Below, in pieces: positions 19,077-28,004 of a stretch of DNA of 64,000 nt. Every line of letters begins with the position of its first letter. The stretch's first letter is position 1. The position numbers were made by a program, and so were the translations under genes. This DNA comes from Planktothrix rubescens CCAP 1459/22 (lineage in GTDB: Bacteria > Cyanobacteriota > Cyanobacteriia > Cyanobacteriales > Microcoleaceae), in NCBI GenBank assembly GCA_904830895.1, contig LR882958.1:496001-560000 (forward strand), written 5' to 3'. A model generated the notes under the pieces. The model was not told where the DNA came from. It saw nothing but the letters and a program-made list of their open reading frames with translations, and did no database searches.

Positions 19077-19096
19077 GCTTAAAAATGTTACAATGA
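19031..19096 (+). pseudogene. Truncated antitoxin copy
   Basis: The duplicated Shine-Dalgarno site and start are intact, but the frame ends after 21 codons (MTMITLEMAIATIKKRLKML plus Q). The first 11 codons match the antitoxin at 14447 exactly; sequence similarity is lost after codon 15. It is a footprint of duplication or insertion rather than a functional gene. Confidence 0.8.
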
Positions 19097-19124
19097 AATA
19101 AAACGACTCACATTTGCTGTAAAT

Positions 19125-19367
19125 ATGCGTGCCATTGAAACTACAGGTATCCTAAATACACAAGGGCAAATTCAGCTTGACCATCCCCTTCCTCAAGACA
19201 AAGCCAGTCGAGTGCGCCTGATCTTGCTGATACCAGAGGAGGATACTCTTAATGAAGAAACTTGGTTAAGTGCGATCTCGACCAACCCTAGCTTCACTTT
19301 CCTAAACGATTCAGAAGAAGACATTTATACCCTTGAAGATGGACAACCAGTAAATTATGAAGGGTAA
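19125..19367 (+). CDS. Antitoxin of a PemK/MazF-like pair
   Basis: 80 residues (MRAIETTGILNTQGQIQLDH at the start). The N-terminal segment resembles the small beta-rich antitoxin family common in cyanobacteria, in which a short strand region (GQIQLDHPLP...RVRLILLIPEE) precedes an acidic tail. The end of the gene overlaps the start of a PemK/MazF-like toxin by 11 bp, which supports the antitoxin role. There is no clear Shine-Dalgarno site. Confidence 0.7.
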   Translation: MRAIETTGILNTQGQIQLDHPLPQDKASRVRLILLIPEEDTLNEETWLSAISTNPSFTFLNDSEEDIYTLEDGQPVNYEG

Positions 19368-19695
19368 GATTGTTCTGATTCAGTTTCCCTTTGATGACCT
19401 ATCTTCTAGCAAAGTCCGTCCTGCATACTGTTTAACAGATGTGATCGGTATTTATCGGCACATAATTTTCGCGCTCATCACCAGTCGCATTCCTGAAAAA
19501 CCTCTCAACACAGATATTATTCTGCAACCACAACATCCAGACTTTATTAATAGTGGTCTTAGGCAAGTATCAACCTTGCGTCTCGATCACTTGGTAACTC
19601 TCCGTCAATCTCTGATCCGGCGTGAGTTAGGAACTCTCACACCAGAGACTCAAGCCTCAGTCGCCGATCTTTTGTGTCGTATCCTATGTTCTTAA
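19357..19695 (+). CDS. PemK/MazF-like toxin
   Basis: 112 residues. GKIVLIQFPFDDLSSSKVRP at the N-terminus is the hallmark of PemK/MazF-type RNases, with the conserved basic residues of the S1-S2 loop (KVRPA). ALITSRIP follows near residue 43. It is an endoribonuclease that cleaves mRNA and is held inactive by the upstream antitoxin, whose gene it overlaps. This is the second toxin-antitoxin pair in 5 kb. Confidence 0.8.
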   Translation: MKGKIVLIQFPFDDLSSSKVRPAYCLTDVIGIYRHIIFALITSRIPEKPLNTDIILQPQHPDFINSGLRQVSTLRLDHLVTLRQSLIRRELGTLTPETQASVADLLCRILCS

Positions 19696-19879
19696 AAATG
19701 ACTCTACGGCTTTAGAAATATGGAAATAATATTAGTTGACTGTTGAGAATTGTGAAAGGGTGCGTGCGCGTTGCTTACACACCCTACGGGTTAAAATATC
19801 TGATCACTTCCTGGATCAAGAATCACAATATAGCAACCCTATTTATATAGGATTGCTATGGATTCAATTGCTGTTTAAA
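19696..19879. other. Intergenic region with repeat remnants
   Basis: 184 bp without a convincing gene. It contains a MITE-like end motif (TATAGGATTGCTAT near 19846) and a GGGTGCGTGCG...CACACCCT imperfect inverted repeat near 19757. It lies between two converging transcription units and could hold a terminator. Confidence 0.5.
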
Positions 19880-20848
19880 TTAGTGTGCAATCCGACCTTC
19901 CAAATGACCATGTTGGGTATAATGGGAAAACGCATTGCTAAAAGCTCCAATGTTGATGGCTTGTGCCACATCAGGATTCTGGGCTAAATAGGCTCCTGTG
20001 TTAAACTGGCTGCTGGGGTTTCGTCCTTCGTCCGCCCCCGACATGACAAAATGTTCAAAACCCGAATTAAATGCACCCACTTGGACAGCATTTGCTACAT
20101 CAGGATTTGTACTTAAGTAGTAGAATTCATCATAGAATTCATTCGGTGAACGTCCTTCTGTTTCTCCCGATTTAATATACTGTTGTAAACCAGAAGAAAA
20201 GGTTCCTTGAGAGATAGCTACATTGATATCAGGATTAGTATTACGATAATAGTCCTCATCAAACATTTCAGTTAAATTCTGTTGATATTGAGGATTTTTT
20301 AAGACATCATCCCAATGGGTTCCGGTCAAATTATCCCAACTATTATTATAAGAAATACCCGTTATTGGGTTAACACCTGTTACCGGAGTTGTTGGGTTAA
20401 TACCAGTTACCGGAATAGATTTATAATAATCATCGGAACTATTATTATCCCAGCTATTATCAGAATAACCAGTTATTGTTGGTTTAACACCAGTTACCGG
20501 AATGGATTTATAATAATCATCGGAACTATTATTATCCCAGCTATTATCAGAATAACCAGTTATTGTTGGTTTAACACCAGTTACCGGAATGGATTTATAA
20601 TAATCATCGGAACTATTATTATCCCAGCTATTATCAGAATAACCAGTTATTGTTGGTTTAACACCAGTTACCGGAATGGATTTATAATAATCATCGGAAC
20701 TATTATTATCCCAGCTATTATCAGAATAACCAGTAGTTGTTGGGTTAACACCAGTTACCGGAATGGATTTATAATAATCATCGGAACTATTGTCGTCACG
20801 GCTATCGTCATAACCGCCATTATCATCGTTAGATTCATACTGACTCAT
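19880..20848 (-). CDS. Repeat-built protein: 29-residue tandem repeats plus NPDV/EGR repeats
   Basis: 322 residues from the ATG at 20848, chosen because AGGAG lies 7 nt upstream. The N-terminal half is a low-complexity array of about five near-identical 29-residue units (core SSDDYYKSIPVTGVKPTITG). The C-terminal half has three copies of a 40-45-residue unit of the form Y-x3-NPDV-A-x-A-x3-G-x-F-x-S-G ... H-x3-G-x2-EGR, a repeat often seen in exported or Ca-binding cyanobacterial proteins. No signal peptide is visible. It lies 110 bp downstream of the oxygenase gene on the same strand. Function unknown; an extracellular or surface role is inferred. Confidence 0.75.
   Translation of the reverse strand: MSQYESNDDNGGYDDSRDDNSSDDYYKSIPVTGVNPTTTGYSDNSWDNNSSDDYYKSIPVTGVKPTITGYSDNSWDNNSSDDYYKSIPVTGVKPTITGYSDNSWDNNSSDDYYKSIPVTGVKPTITGYSDNSWDNNSSDDYYKSIPVTGINPTTPVTGVNPITGISYNNSWDNLTGTHWDDVLKNPQYQQNLTEMFDEDYYRNTNPDINVAISQGTFSSGLQQYIKSGETEGRSPNEFYDEFYYLSTNPDVANAVQVGAFNSGFEHFVMSGADEGRNPSSQFNTGAYLAQNPDVAQAINIGAFSNAFSHYTQHGHLEGRIAH
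20400..20815. repeat. 87-bp tandem repeats within the coding region
   Basis: Successive copies of an 87-bp unit (marked by ACCGGAATGGATTTATAATA) are almost identical at the DNA level, with differences mainly in the first and last copies. This indicates recent expansion by slippage or unequal recombination; the period of 29 codons keeps the frame. Confidence 0.9.
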
Positions 20849-20958
20849 GATTTTTTCTCCTATTAAGTTCAAATCGAAAATATTTGAGAATCTGAGGATA
20901 AAGCCCTGGTGAGTAGAGACGCTTAATAAAACGTCCCTACATTTTAATTAAATTTGGG

Positions 20959-21630
20959 TTAAATATCAGCCCATTTTCGCAATAAATTTGCATGACTTTT
21001 GGCAATCAAGTCAAATTCTATAGTTTTGCCATATTGTTGAAAAATACTTCTCCGGGCGGTATCTAAATCAAACAATATTTCTCGTTGAGATGGGTCACGA
21101 ATTAAACTTTGAATCCAAGTAACCGCCGCCCACCGAGTCCCTTCAGTCACCGTTTCCACACGGTGCAAAGTCGAAGACGGATAAACAATTGCCGAACCTG
21201 CATCTAACTTAAAACTCTGTTCCCCTAGTGAAGTTTCAATCACTAATTCTCCCCCTTGATAGGTGTTAGGGTCAGTGAGAAATAGAGTTAATGAAACATC
21301 ACTTCGAGAGATAGATTCATCCCCCATAATCGCATTATCAAAATGGGAACCATAATACATTCCCACATCATAACGACTGAAAATAATCGGGCGGATTATT
21401 TTAGGACGTGCCGCTACTTGAAACAGTTCGTTACGTTTTAAAGCTTCGAGAACAATATTTCTCAGTTCAGAAGTAATCTCGGTATCGGTTTTGATTTGTT
21501 GATTATTTTTAACTGATTTGACGTACCGACCAGCAGTTGTTTTACCATCTATAAACTCAGCTTGTTGCAGTAGCGTCAAAGTTGTTTCTAATTCTTCGGG
21601 TGTGAGAACATCTGCGATACAAAAAATCAT
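20959..21630 (-). CDS. PKHD-type Fe(II)/2-oxoglutarate hydroxylase (PiuC/YbiX family)
   Basis: 223 residues. The iron ligands are seen as H-x-D in YGSHFDNAIMG near residue 96 and H in STLHRVETV near residue 155, with the 2-oxoglutarate arginine in GTRWAAVTW near residue 162. The family hydroxylates unknown targets, and relatives are often found with iron-uptake genes. The gene starts only 6 bp after the stop of a small exported peptide (21637-21918), so the two are surely co-transcribed and the peptide is a candidate substrate (inference). Confidence 0.88.
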   Translation of the reverse strand: MIFCIADVLTPEELETTLTLLQQAEFIDGKTTAGRYVKSVKNNQQIKTDTEITSELRNIVLEALKRNELFQVAARPKIIRPIIFSRYDVGMYYGSHFDNAIMGDESISRSDVSLTLFLTDPNTYQGGELVIETSLGEQSFKLDAGSAIVYPSSTLHRVETVTEGTRWAAVTWIQSLIRDPSQREILFDLDTARRSIFQQYGKTIEFDLIAKSHANLLRKWADI

Positions 21631-21636
21631 CGGATT

Positions 21637-21918
21637 TTAGCCTTCTCCACCTTCACCACCTTCACCACTTTCATCTCCTTTATCATCATCTGTTGTACCA
21701 TCTGTGTAGCCGTCAGTAGACGCTTGTAACATCTCAGACGAGGTGAAAGTATCCCCAGAAGTTGAAATTCCAGAGGCAATTTCTTGAATAGAATTAGATG
21801 GGGATTGAGGTGTAGCAGCATTCGCCACGGTGCCCAATCCGGCAGTTAAAATATAAGCTCCCACTCCCATCCAAATCTTAGTACGAGTAGATAGACCGTT
21901 ATTTTTGTTGGTATTCAT
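21637..21918 (-). CDS. Small exported peptide with Gly-Glu tail
   Basis: 93 residues. The basic N-terminus (MNTNKNNGLSTRTK) is followed by a hydrophobic segment (about 16-33, IWMGVGAYILTAGLGTVANA) with a possible signal-peptidase site ANA|A near residue 35. The mature part is about 58 residues, rich in S, T, D and G, and ends DESGEGGEGGEG. AAAGGA precedes the start. It is the first gene of a unit with a 2-oxoglutarate hydroxylase. It looks like a precursor or ligand peptide processed on export; metal binding by the acidic tail is possible. I cannot name the family with certainty. Confidence 0.75.
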   Translation of the reverse strand: MNTNKNNGLSTRTKIWMGVGAYILTAGLGTVANAATPQSPSNSIQEIASGISTSGDTFTSSEMLQASTDGYTDGTTDDDKGDESGEGGEGGEG

Positions 21919-22119
21919 GGGTTGATTCCTTTGTGATTAATTTGAAACTAACCTTAATTTGTCATATAATAGTGGCAAACTGGTGACGAAAGAAAATTCG
22001 TGTTTAGGTGGTTAGGACTTATATTAGGGAACGGGTGGGCAGGGGGAGCAGGGGAAGTAAACTATAGCAAGTTTAAATCAGTTGTACAAATCAAATTACT
22101 GAGGAGTTAGCTAGTATTA
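21919..22119. other. Intergenic region between the peptide operon and the PIN remnant
   Basis: About 200 bp between divergent units. It must hold the promoter of the peptide-hydroxylase operon (AT-rich stretch around 21960-21970). I see no clear Fur or NtcA site. CTATAGCAAGTTTAAAT near 22072 is also present near 34629, next to another gene remnant. Confidence 0.4.
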
Positions 22120-22278
22120 ATGCAAAAAGTAGTGATTAATAGTTCCCCTTTAATTGTTTTATTCAAAAATCAATTAATTAATATACTCCCCCAAGTTTGT
22201 CAAGAAATTATTATTCCTAATGCAGTTTGTTCAGAAGTAACGGCTTATTCTTTAGAGAAACTTTTTGATTTCGATTGA
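22120..22278 (+). pseudogene. Truncated DUF3368 PIN-like protein
   Basis: A 52-codon frame starting MQKVVINSSPLIVLFK. The start matches DUF3368/PIN-like toxins (VINSSPLI, then IIIPNAVCSEV), which are usually about 150-170 residues. The frame stops at 22278, before the second half of the domain, so only the N-terminal third survives. The next gene begins 7 bp later. It is a remnant of a toxin-antitoxin locus. Confidence 0.75.
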
Positions 22279-22285
22279 GTTGATT

Positions 22286-25200
22286 ATGATTTCTACACCC
22301 CAACCCAATGCTAAAACCTATCAATTTTGGATTGACCGAGGAGGCACATTCACCGATATTGTTGCCCGCAAACCCGATGGCACATTAATCACCCATAAAT
22401 TATTATCAGAAAATCCCGAACGTTATCCCGATGCAGTGATTCAAGGCATCCGAGAAATATTAGAATTATCCCCCCATCAACCCATCCCCAGTGAATTAAT
22501 TTCTGAAGTGAAAATGGGAACCACCGTTGCGACGAATGCCTTATTAGAAAGAAAAGGCGATTGCACTTTATTAATTATAACCAAAGGCTTCAAAGATGCG
22601 TTAAGAATTGGCTATCAAAATCGCCCTGATATTTTTGCCCGTCAGATTATTTTACCCGAAATGCTCTATGAAAAAGTCATAGAAGTTGAAGAACGTTATA
22701 CTGCCCAAGGAGAAGAATTAACCTCCGTTAATTTAGCAATATTAAAACCTCAATTACAACAAGTCTATCAAATCGGAATTAGAAGCTGTGCCATAGTCTT
22801 AATGCACGGTTATCGCTATCCCCAACACGAACAACAAATCGCAGCCTTAGCCCAAGAAATCGGCTTTACTCAAATTTCCGTTTCCCATCAAGTTAGTCCG
22901 TTAATGAAATTAGTCAGCCGAGGCGATACCACCGTTATTGATGCTTATTTATCTCCAATTTTAAAACGTTATATTAATCAAGTTGCGTCTCAATTAAATT
23001 GTCACCCCCCCTCAGTCCCCCCCTTGGTAAGGGGGGGAGGAATAAAAGAAGAATTAGAGTTAGAAACTATTGAAAAATTAGAAACTATTGAAAAAAATGA
23101 TAACTCTATCCCCCCATTAGCAAGGGGGGGCAAGGGGGGGTTAAACCCCATAAAATTAATGTTTATGCAATCTAATGGTGGCTTAACCAATGCCCAAAAA
23201 TTCCAAGGAAAAGATAGTATATTATCAGGGCCAGCCGGAGGAATTGTTGGCGCAGTTCAAAGCAGTTTAAAAGCCGGATTTCAGAATATTATTACTTTCG
23301 ATATGGGCGGAACATCCACCGACGTCGCCCATTTTAACGGCGAATATGAACGACAATTTGAAACCGAAATCGCCGGGGTGAGAATGCGAACTCCGATGAT
23401 GGCTATTCATACCGTCGCGGCGGGAGGAGGTTCAATTTTAAGGTTTGACGGGTCAAGATATCGGGTTGGGCCAGAGTCAGCAGGCGCAAATCCTGGGCCA
23501 GCTTGTTATCGCAATAGCGGGCCGTTAACGGTTACGGATGCTAATGTCATGTTAGGGAAAATTCAGCCCCAATTCTTTCCGAAAGTATTTGGAAAAAACG
23601 GCGATTTGCCCTTAGATGCTGAAATTGTTCGCCAAAAATTTAGGGAATTAGCAATAGAAATTCAAACCCAAACGGGAGATAATCGCACCCCGGAAGAAGT
23701 TGCTACGGGATTTATTACTATTGCGGTTGAAAATATGGCAAATGCCATTAAAAAAATATCCCTACAACGGGGTTATGATATTTCTAATTATACCCTTTGT
23801 TGTTTTGGCGGTGCAGGCGGTCAACACGCTTGTTTAATAGCCAATACATTAGGAATTAAACAGATCTTTATTCATCCCTACGCAGGGGTTTTATCTGCTT
23901 ATGGAATGGGGTTGGCTGATATCAGGATATTACGAGAAAAAGCAATAGAAAAACTATTAACTGGAAATTTAATTTCTGAGTTAGAAGCCAGCTTTTTAGA
24001 GTTAGAAACAGAAGCAAAAGCAGAATTAGAACATCCAGAATCAAAAATAGCAATAATTCTGAAACTCAATCTTAAATATGAGGGTACAGATTCTATATTG
24101 TCGGTTAATTTGACCCCCCCTACCCCCCTTAGTAAGGGGGGAGAAAGAGAGGTTAATTATTACAATTCCGTGTTAATGACTTTAACCCAACAATTTGAAC
24201 AACAACATCAAACCCGCTACGGATTTATTAAACTGAAAAAAAACTTAATCGTTGAATCAATTAATATTGAAATTATTCAACAAATGGATACTCCTGAAGA
24301 ACCCATATTAACCCGAACTCGAACCACACCTCCAAAACCTATCGCAACGGTTTCTATATATACCAATAATCAATGGCAAAATACCCCCATTTTCCCAAGA
24401 AATGATTTACAACCTGAAGATATTATTAACGGCCCCGCTATGATTATAGAATCTATTGGTACGAATATTATTGAACCCGGTTGGCAAGCAGAATTAACAG
24501 CAAAAAATTATTTAATCTTGAAGTTAAACCCCCCCTTGTTAAGAGGGGAAGGTGAGGAAGAAATTTCTAATTTGTCTTTATCTTTCCAGGAAAATCAACA
24601 AACGTCTCACCCTCCTTTACCCAGAAAAGGAAGTGCAGAAAAAACATCTCACCCCCCATTGCTAAGGGCGGGACAGGGGGGGTTAAAAGCTGACCCTGTA
24701 AAATTAGAAATATTTAAAAATCTATTTCAATTTATTGCCGAACAAATGGGAATTACCTTGCAAAATACCGCCAGTTCTGTTAATATTAAAGAACGGCTTG
24801 ATTTCTCCTGTGCCATTTTTGATCAAAACGGTCAATTAGTAGCAAATGCGCCCCATATTCCCGTCCATTTGGGGTCAATGGGTGACAGTATTGAAAGTTT
24901 AATTGCTGCAAAAGGTGAAACCCTTAAACCTGGGGATGTTTATTTATTAAATAATCCCTATAATGGGGGAACCCATTTACCAGATGTTACTGTAATTACT
25001 CCGGTTTTTACCCCCCCTAGCCCCCCCTTAGTAATGGGGGGAAATAGACAGGAGAACTCCTTATTAAAGGGGGGAAATAGACAGGAGAACTCCTTATTAA
25101 AGGGGGGAAATAATCAGGAGAACTCCTTATTAAAGGGGGGAAATAATCAGGAAAATCCTACTATTTTATTTTATGTTGCTTCCCGGGGACATCAAGCGGA

Positions 25201-26356
25201 TATTGGGGGAATAACACCGGGTTCAATGCCACCGAATAGTACAAATATTGAACAAGAAGGGATTTTAATTGATAATGTTCAATTAGTTAAAGAAGGTAAT
25301 TTTTTAGAAACAGAACTCTTGAATTTATTAACATCTGGAAACTATCCCGCCCGAAATCCAGCCACCAATATTGCCGATTTACAAGCTCAAATTGCAGCCA
25401 ATGAAAAAGGTGTTCAAGAACTTTTGACAATGGTTGAATATTATGGGTTAAATACTGTTAAAACCTATATGCAGTTTGTTCAGGATAATGCGGAAATATC
25501 GGTGCGTAGAGCCATTAATGTATTAACAGATGGTGAATTTAGTTATGAAATGGATAATGGGGGAATAATTAAAGTTAATATTAAAATTAATAAAAATAAC
25601 CGTAGTGCTAAAATTGATTTTACCGGAACTTCTCCCCAACTCCCTACTAATTTTAATGCTCCAAAATCTATTTGTAAAGCTGCGGTTTTATATGTATTTA
25701 GAACCTTAGTTGATGATAATATTCCCTTAAATGCGGGATGTTTGAAACCCTTAGAAATTATTATTCCTGACGGTTGTTTTTTAAACCCCGGTTATCCGGC
25801 GGCTGTAGTTGCGGGAAATGTGGAAACCTCTCAAGTTATTGTTGATGCCTTATATGGGGCTTTAAACGTGATGTCGGCATCCCAAGGAACGATGAATAAC
25901 TTTACCTTTGGAAATCAAAATTATCAATATTATGAAACCATTTGTGGCGGGTCGGGTGCGGGAATTAATTATCATGGAACCGATGCGGTACATACTCACA
26001 TGACTAACTCCCGTTTAACTGACCCGGAAGTATTAGAATGGCGTTATCCAGTATTATTAGAAGAATTTAGTATCCGAGAAAATAGTGGGGGTTTAGGAAA
26101 ATTCAAAGGCGGAAATGGTATAATCAGAAAAGTTAGATTCTTAGCAACCATGACCGCCGGAATTTTATCAGAACACCGCATTATTCCCCCCTTTGGATTA
26201 AATGGTGGACAACCTGGGTTAGTGGGTAAAAATTATATTATTCGTGATAATGGCACTGTAGAAAACTTAGAAAGTACCGCAACAGTAGAAATGAATATCA
26301 ACGATATTTTTGTAATTGAAACTCCCAGTGGCGGAGGCTACGGGTACAATCAATAA
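22286..26356 (+). CDS. 5-oxoprolinase / hydantoinase A-B fusion, with repeat insertions
   Basis: 1356 residues from the ATG at 22286 ([10 protein letters not shown]); an ATG 21 bp upstream overlaps the preceding remnant. The HyuA half contains [13 protein letters not shown] near residue 11 and [13 protein letters not shown] near residue 345; the HyuB half begins near residue 800 and has [33 protein letters not shown] and [10 protein letters not shown]. The enzyme cleaves 5-oxo-L-proline to glutamate using ATP. It is longer than the usual 1200-1290 residues because palindromic G/C-run repeats interrupt it in frame near residues 240, 275, 610, 750-800 and 910-955. The catalytic motifs are intact and the inserts fall between motifs, so it is probably functional. 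Confidence 0.9.
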   Translation: MISTPQPNAKTYQFWIDRGGTFTDIVARKPDGTLITHKLLSENPERYPDAVIQGIREILELSPHQPIPSELISEVKMGTTVATNALLERKGDCTLLIITKGFKDALRIGYQNRPDIFARQIILPEMLYEKVIEVEERYTAQGEELTSVNLAILKPQLQQVYQIGIRSCAIVLMHGYRYPQHEQQIAALAQEIGFTQISVSHQVSPLMKLVSRGDTTVIDAYLSPILKRYINQVASQLNCHPPSVPPLVRGGGIKEELELETIEKLETIEKNDNSIPPLARGGKGGLNPIKLMFMQSNGGLTNAQKFQGKDSILSGPAGGIVGAVQSSLKAGFQNIITFDMGGTSTDVAHFNGEYERQFETEIAGVRMRTPMMAIHTVAAGGGSILRFDGSRYRVGPESAGANPGPACYRNSGPLTVTDANVMLGKIQPQFFPKVFGKNGDLPLDAEIVRQKFRELAIEIQTQTGDNRTPEEVATGFITIAVENMANAIKKISLQRGYDISNYTLCCFGGAGGQHACLIANTLGIKQIFIHPYAGVLSAYGMGLADIRILREKAIEKLLTGNLISELEASFLELETEAKAELEHPESKIAIILKLNLKYEGTDSILSVNLTPPTPLSKGGEREVNYYNSVLMTLTQQFEQQHQTRYGFIKLKKNLIVESINIEIIQQMDTPEEPILTRTRTTPPKPIATVSIYTNNQWQNTPIFPRNDLQPEDIINGPAMIIESIGTNIIEPGWQAELTAKNYLILKLNPPLLRGEGEEEISNLSLSFQENQQTSHPPLPRKGSAEKTSHPPLLRAGQGGLKADPVKLEIFKNLFQFIAEQMGITLQNTASSVNIKERLDFSCAIFDQNGQLVANAPHIPVHLGSMGDSIESLIAAKGETLKPGDVYLLNNPYNGGTHLPDVTVITPVFTPPSPPLVMGGNRQENSLLKGGNRQENSLLKGGNNQENSLLKGGNNQENPTILFYVASRGHQADIGGITPGSMPPNSTNIEQEGILIDNVQLVKEGNFLETELLNLLTSGNYPARNPATNIADLQAQIAANEKGVQELLTMVEYYGLNTVKTYMQFVQDNAEISVRRAINVLTDGEFSYEMDNGGIIKVNIKINKNNRSAKIDFTGTSPQLPTNFNAPKSICKAAVLYVFRTLVDDNIPLNAGCLKPLEIIIPDGCFLNPGYPAAVVAGNVETSQVIVDALYGALNVMSASQGTMNNFTFGNQNYQYYETICGGSGAGINYHGTDAVHTHMTNSRLTDPEVLEWRYPVLLEEFSIRENSGGLGKFKGGNGIIRKVRFLATMTAGILSEHRIIPPFGLNGGQPGLVGKNYIIRDNGTVENLESTATVEMNINDIFVIETPSGGGYGYNQ
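23003..23140. repeat. In-gene palindromic repeats (copies 1 and 2) in 5-oxoprolinase
   Basis: CCCCCCCTTGGTAAGGGGGGG at about 23017-23037 and CCCCCCATTAGCAAGGGGGG at 23110-23129 are C-run/G-run palindromes with a short loop. They encode PPLVRGGG and [10 protein letters not shown]. Between them is a short tandem duplication of GAAACTATTGAAAAA. Confidence 0.9.
24114..24143. repeat. In-gene palindromic repeat (copy 3) in 5-oxoprolinase
   Basis: CCCCCCTTAGTAAGGGGGG lies in frame and encodes PTPLSKGG near residue 610 of the HyuA half. Confidence 0.85.
24528..24682. repeat. In-gene palindromic repeats at the HyuA-HyuB junction
   Basis: Three related C-run/G-run elements lie at about 24528-24552, 24609-24632 and 24645-24682. 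They encode a proline/glycine/arginine linker ([25 protein letters not shown]) exactly between the two catalytic halves, a place tolerant of insertion. Confidence 0.85.
25011..25150. repeat. In-gene palindrome followed by a 33-bp tandem repeat
   Basis: A C-run/G-run palindrome at 25011-25041 is followed by three full copies and a partial copy of a 33-bp unit (GGAGAACTCCTTATTAAAGG core), each adding 11 residues ([11 protein letters not shown]). The unit length keeps the reading frame. Confidence 0.9.
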
Positions 26357-26397
26357 CCCAAACAAATCTTATCCCATTCGTAATTCGTAATTCGTAA

Positions 26398-26832
26398 TTA
26401 AATCTGTTTTCTCATCACTAAACAATTGCGATGATCTTCTAATCGTATATAATATAATTCATCCATTAATTTAGACATAAAAATCAGTCCTCTACCTCCT
26501 TCATGCTCTAAGGGGTCAGTGTGCATTTCAAGTACAGACTCCAAGGCTTTTTCTAAGTTAAAGGGTTCCCCCCTGTCCCAAATTTTTATTTCAATCCAGG
26601 GGGAAAATATCCTAATTTCTAACTCAATGGGTGTTGTTTCAGGTAAAGCGCAATGAGCATGACGGACAGCGTTAGTAAATCCCTCCGTCAAAGCAATTTG
26701 ACACTGATGCAAAATACCATCAGGTAGAAAATCAGCGGCAATTTTGTCAAACCAAAATAACACCTCCTCTAAGGCGGTTAAAGCGGTTTTTACCTGAAGA
26801 TTTGATTGTGCTAGTAGTGCTGCATTACTCAT
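26398..26832 (-). CDS. RsbW-like serine kinase / anti-sigma-type ATPase
   Basis: 144 residues from the ATG at 26832, chosen because AGGGA lies just upstream and this start follows the preceding stop codon by 7 bp. It has a GHKL ATPase core: N-box EGFTNAVRHAH, G1 box IWDRGEPFN and G2 box GGRGLIFM. Such kinases phosphorylate STAS-domain partners and sequester a third protein in partner-switching systems. The upstream gene encodes a STAS domain with the target serine, so the two probably form a pair. A gene for a phosphatase is not adjacent. Confidence 0.8.
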   Translation of the reverse strand: MSNAALLAQSNLQVKTALTALEEVLFWFDKIAADFLPDGILHQCQIALTEGFTNAVRHAHCALPETTPIELEIRIFSPWIEIKIWDRGEPFNLEKALESVLEMHTDPLEHEGGRGLIFMSKLMDELYYIRLEDHRNCLVMRKQI

Positions 26833-26839
26833 CAGTTCC

Positions 26840-27844
26840 CTACATAGCACCGCTATTTCTATTGAATACAACCATGATAGTTTTAACAATCAACTTCATA
26901 TCGTACATCAAACTCCAATTTTCTTGATATTTTAAATCTAAACGAATAATATCCTCAAAATTTTTAACCTGAGAACGACCATTAACCTGCCATTCCCCCG
27001 TCATCCCTGGTTTAACATCTAATCGTTGCCATTGAGGAACTTCATAACGTTCTACCTCATCAGGTGTCGGTGGGCGGGTTCCAACTAAACTCATTTCCCC
27101 GGTTAAAACATTCCAAAATTGTGGTAACTCATCTAAACTTGTTCGCCGCAAAATCTGACCTACTTTTGTAATTCTAGGGTCATTATCATTCTTAAAAATC
27201 GCTCCTTTTGCTTGATTAGGAATTTTATCTTTTAAGGCTTCAGCATTGGTACACATAGACCGGAACTTCCAAATACGGAATCGTTTTCCCATCCAACCAC
27301 AACGCACCTGACCAAAGAAAATTGGCCCCGGACTATCTAAACGAATCGCAATAATAATTGGAACCGCTAATACCGATGAAATACTTAAACCAACAATAGC
27401 ACCCGTTATATCAATTAATCGCTTCAGCCAAGACCGCACAGAAGGATGGGTCACGGGAAGACTATGTTCCCCTCTGGTTTTATCCTTGAGTTTATCGTCC
27501 GCACTAGGAGGTTCAATGGTTAATACCTCGTCAAGAGACGTCAGGGAAAAAACCGCCATTACCTGAGAACCAACGGATTTTAAAACCAACTCAATTCCCT
27601 TAGCTTTTGTGGTTTTCAGGTTACTAATCAGAGCCCCAATGCCACTACTATCAATAAATATAGTTTGGCTAAAATCAAGAATAATTTTTTTAGGCGGAGG
27701 ACTAAGAGAAATAACATTCTGAAAAGTGCTTTTAAAAGAAACCGCTTCTAAAATACTCAATCGTTCGGGTAAACGAACATAGGCAATATCTCCTGTTAGG
27801 ATAATTTGAAATTTTTCTTCTGGGACTTGACCAACCATCTCCAT
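26840..27844 (-). CDS. STAS domain fused to a polyisoprenyl-phosphate sugar transferase
   Basis: 334 residues. The STAS domain (about 10-105) carries DFSQTIFIDSSGIGALISNL, with the serine pair normally phosphorylated by RsbW-type kinases. After a linker and one membrane helix (GAIVGLSISSVLAVPIIIAI, near residue 150), the WbaP/PglC-type sugar transferase domain has KFRSMCTNAE, DELPQFWNVLTGEMSLVGTR and KPGMTGEWQVNGRS. Such enzymes transfer a sugar-phosphate to a lipid carrier, the first step of exopolysaccharide synthesis. The fusion with STAS, together with the kinase 7 bp downstream, implies direct control by partner switching (inference). Starts at 27844 or 27838. Confidence 0.88.
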   Translation of the reverse strand: MEMVGQVPEEKFQIILTGDIAYVRLPERLSILEAVSFKSTFQNVISLSPPPKKIILDFSQTIFIDSSGIGALISNLKTTKAKGIELVLKSVGSQVMAVFSLTSLDEVLTIEPPSADDKLKDKTRGEHSLPVTHPSVRSWLKRLIDITGAIVGLSISSVLAVPIIIAIRLDSPGPIFFGQVRCGWMGKRFRIWKFRSMCTNAEALKDKIPNQAKGAIFKNDNDPRITKVGQILRRTSLDELPQFWNVLTGEMSLVGTRPPTPDEVERYEVPQWQRLDVKPGMTGEWQVNGRSQVKNFEDIIRLDLKYQENWSLMYDMKLIVKTIMVVFNRNSGAM

Positions 27845-28004
27845 AATTTGCTGAGTAGTTGTTGTTAATTTTGCTGCTCTGTTTTAATCATACTCAAAAG
27901 AAAATAAGAAAAGGCGTTGGTTAAGTGCGAAAAGTCGGACTAATCCTTTTCTGTTATGACAATAGCATCCCAAATTCCTATTATTTTAATCTCCAAAACT
28001 AATT

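Noticed and set aside
19736-19987. An 83-residue plus-strand frame after the PemK-like toxin
   Set aside because: It crosses repeat remnants and the antisense of the repeat-protein gene; no start signal or family.
20315-20866. Plus-strand frame rich in isoleucine opposite the repeat protein
   Set aside because: A shadow of the minus-strand 87-bp repeats; the minus strand has a Shine-Dalgarno site and recognisable C-terminal repeats.
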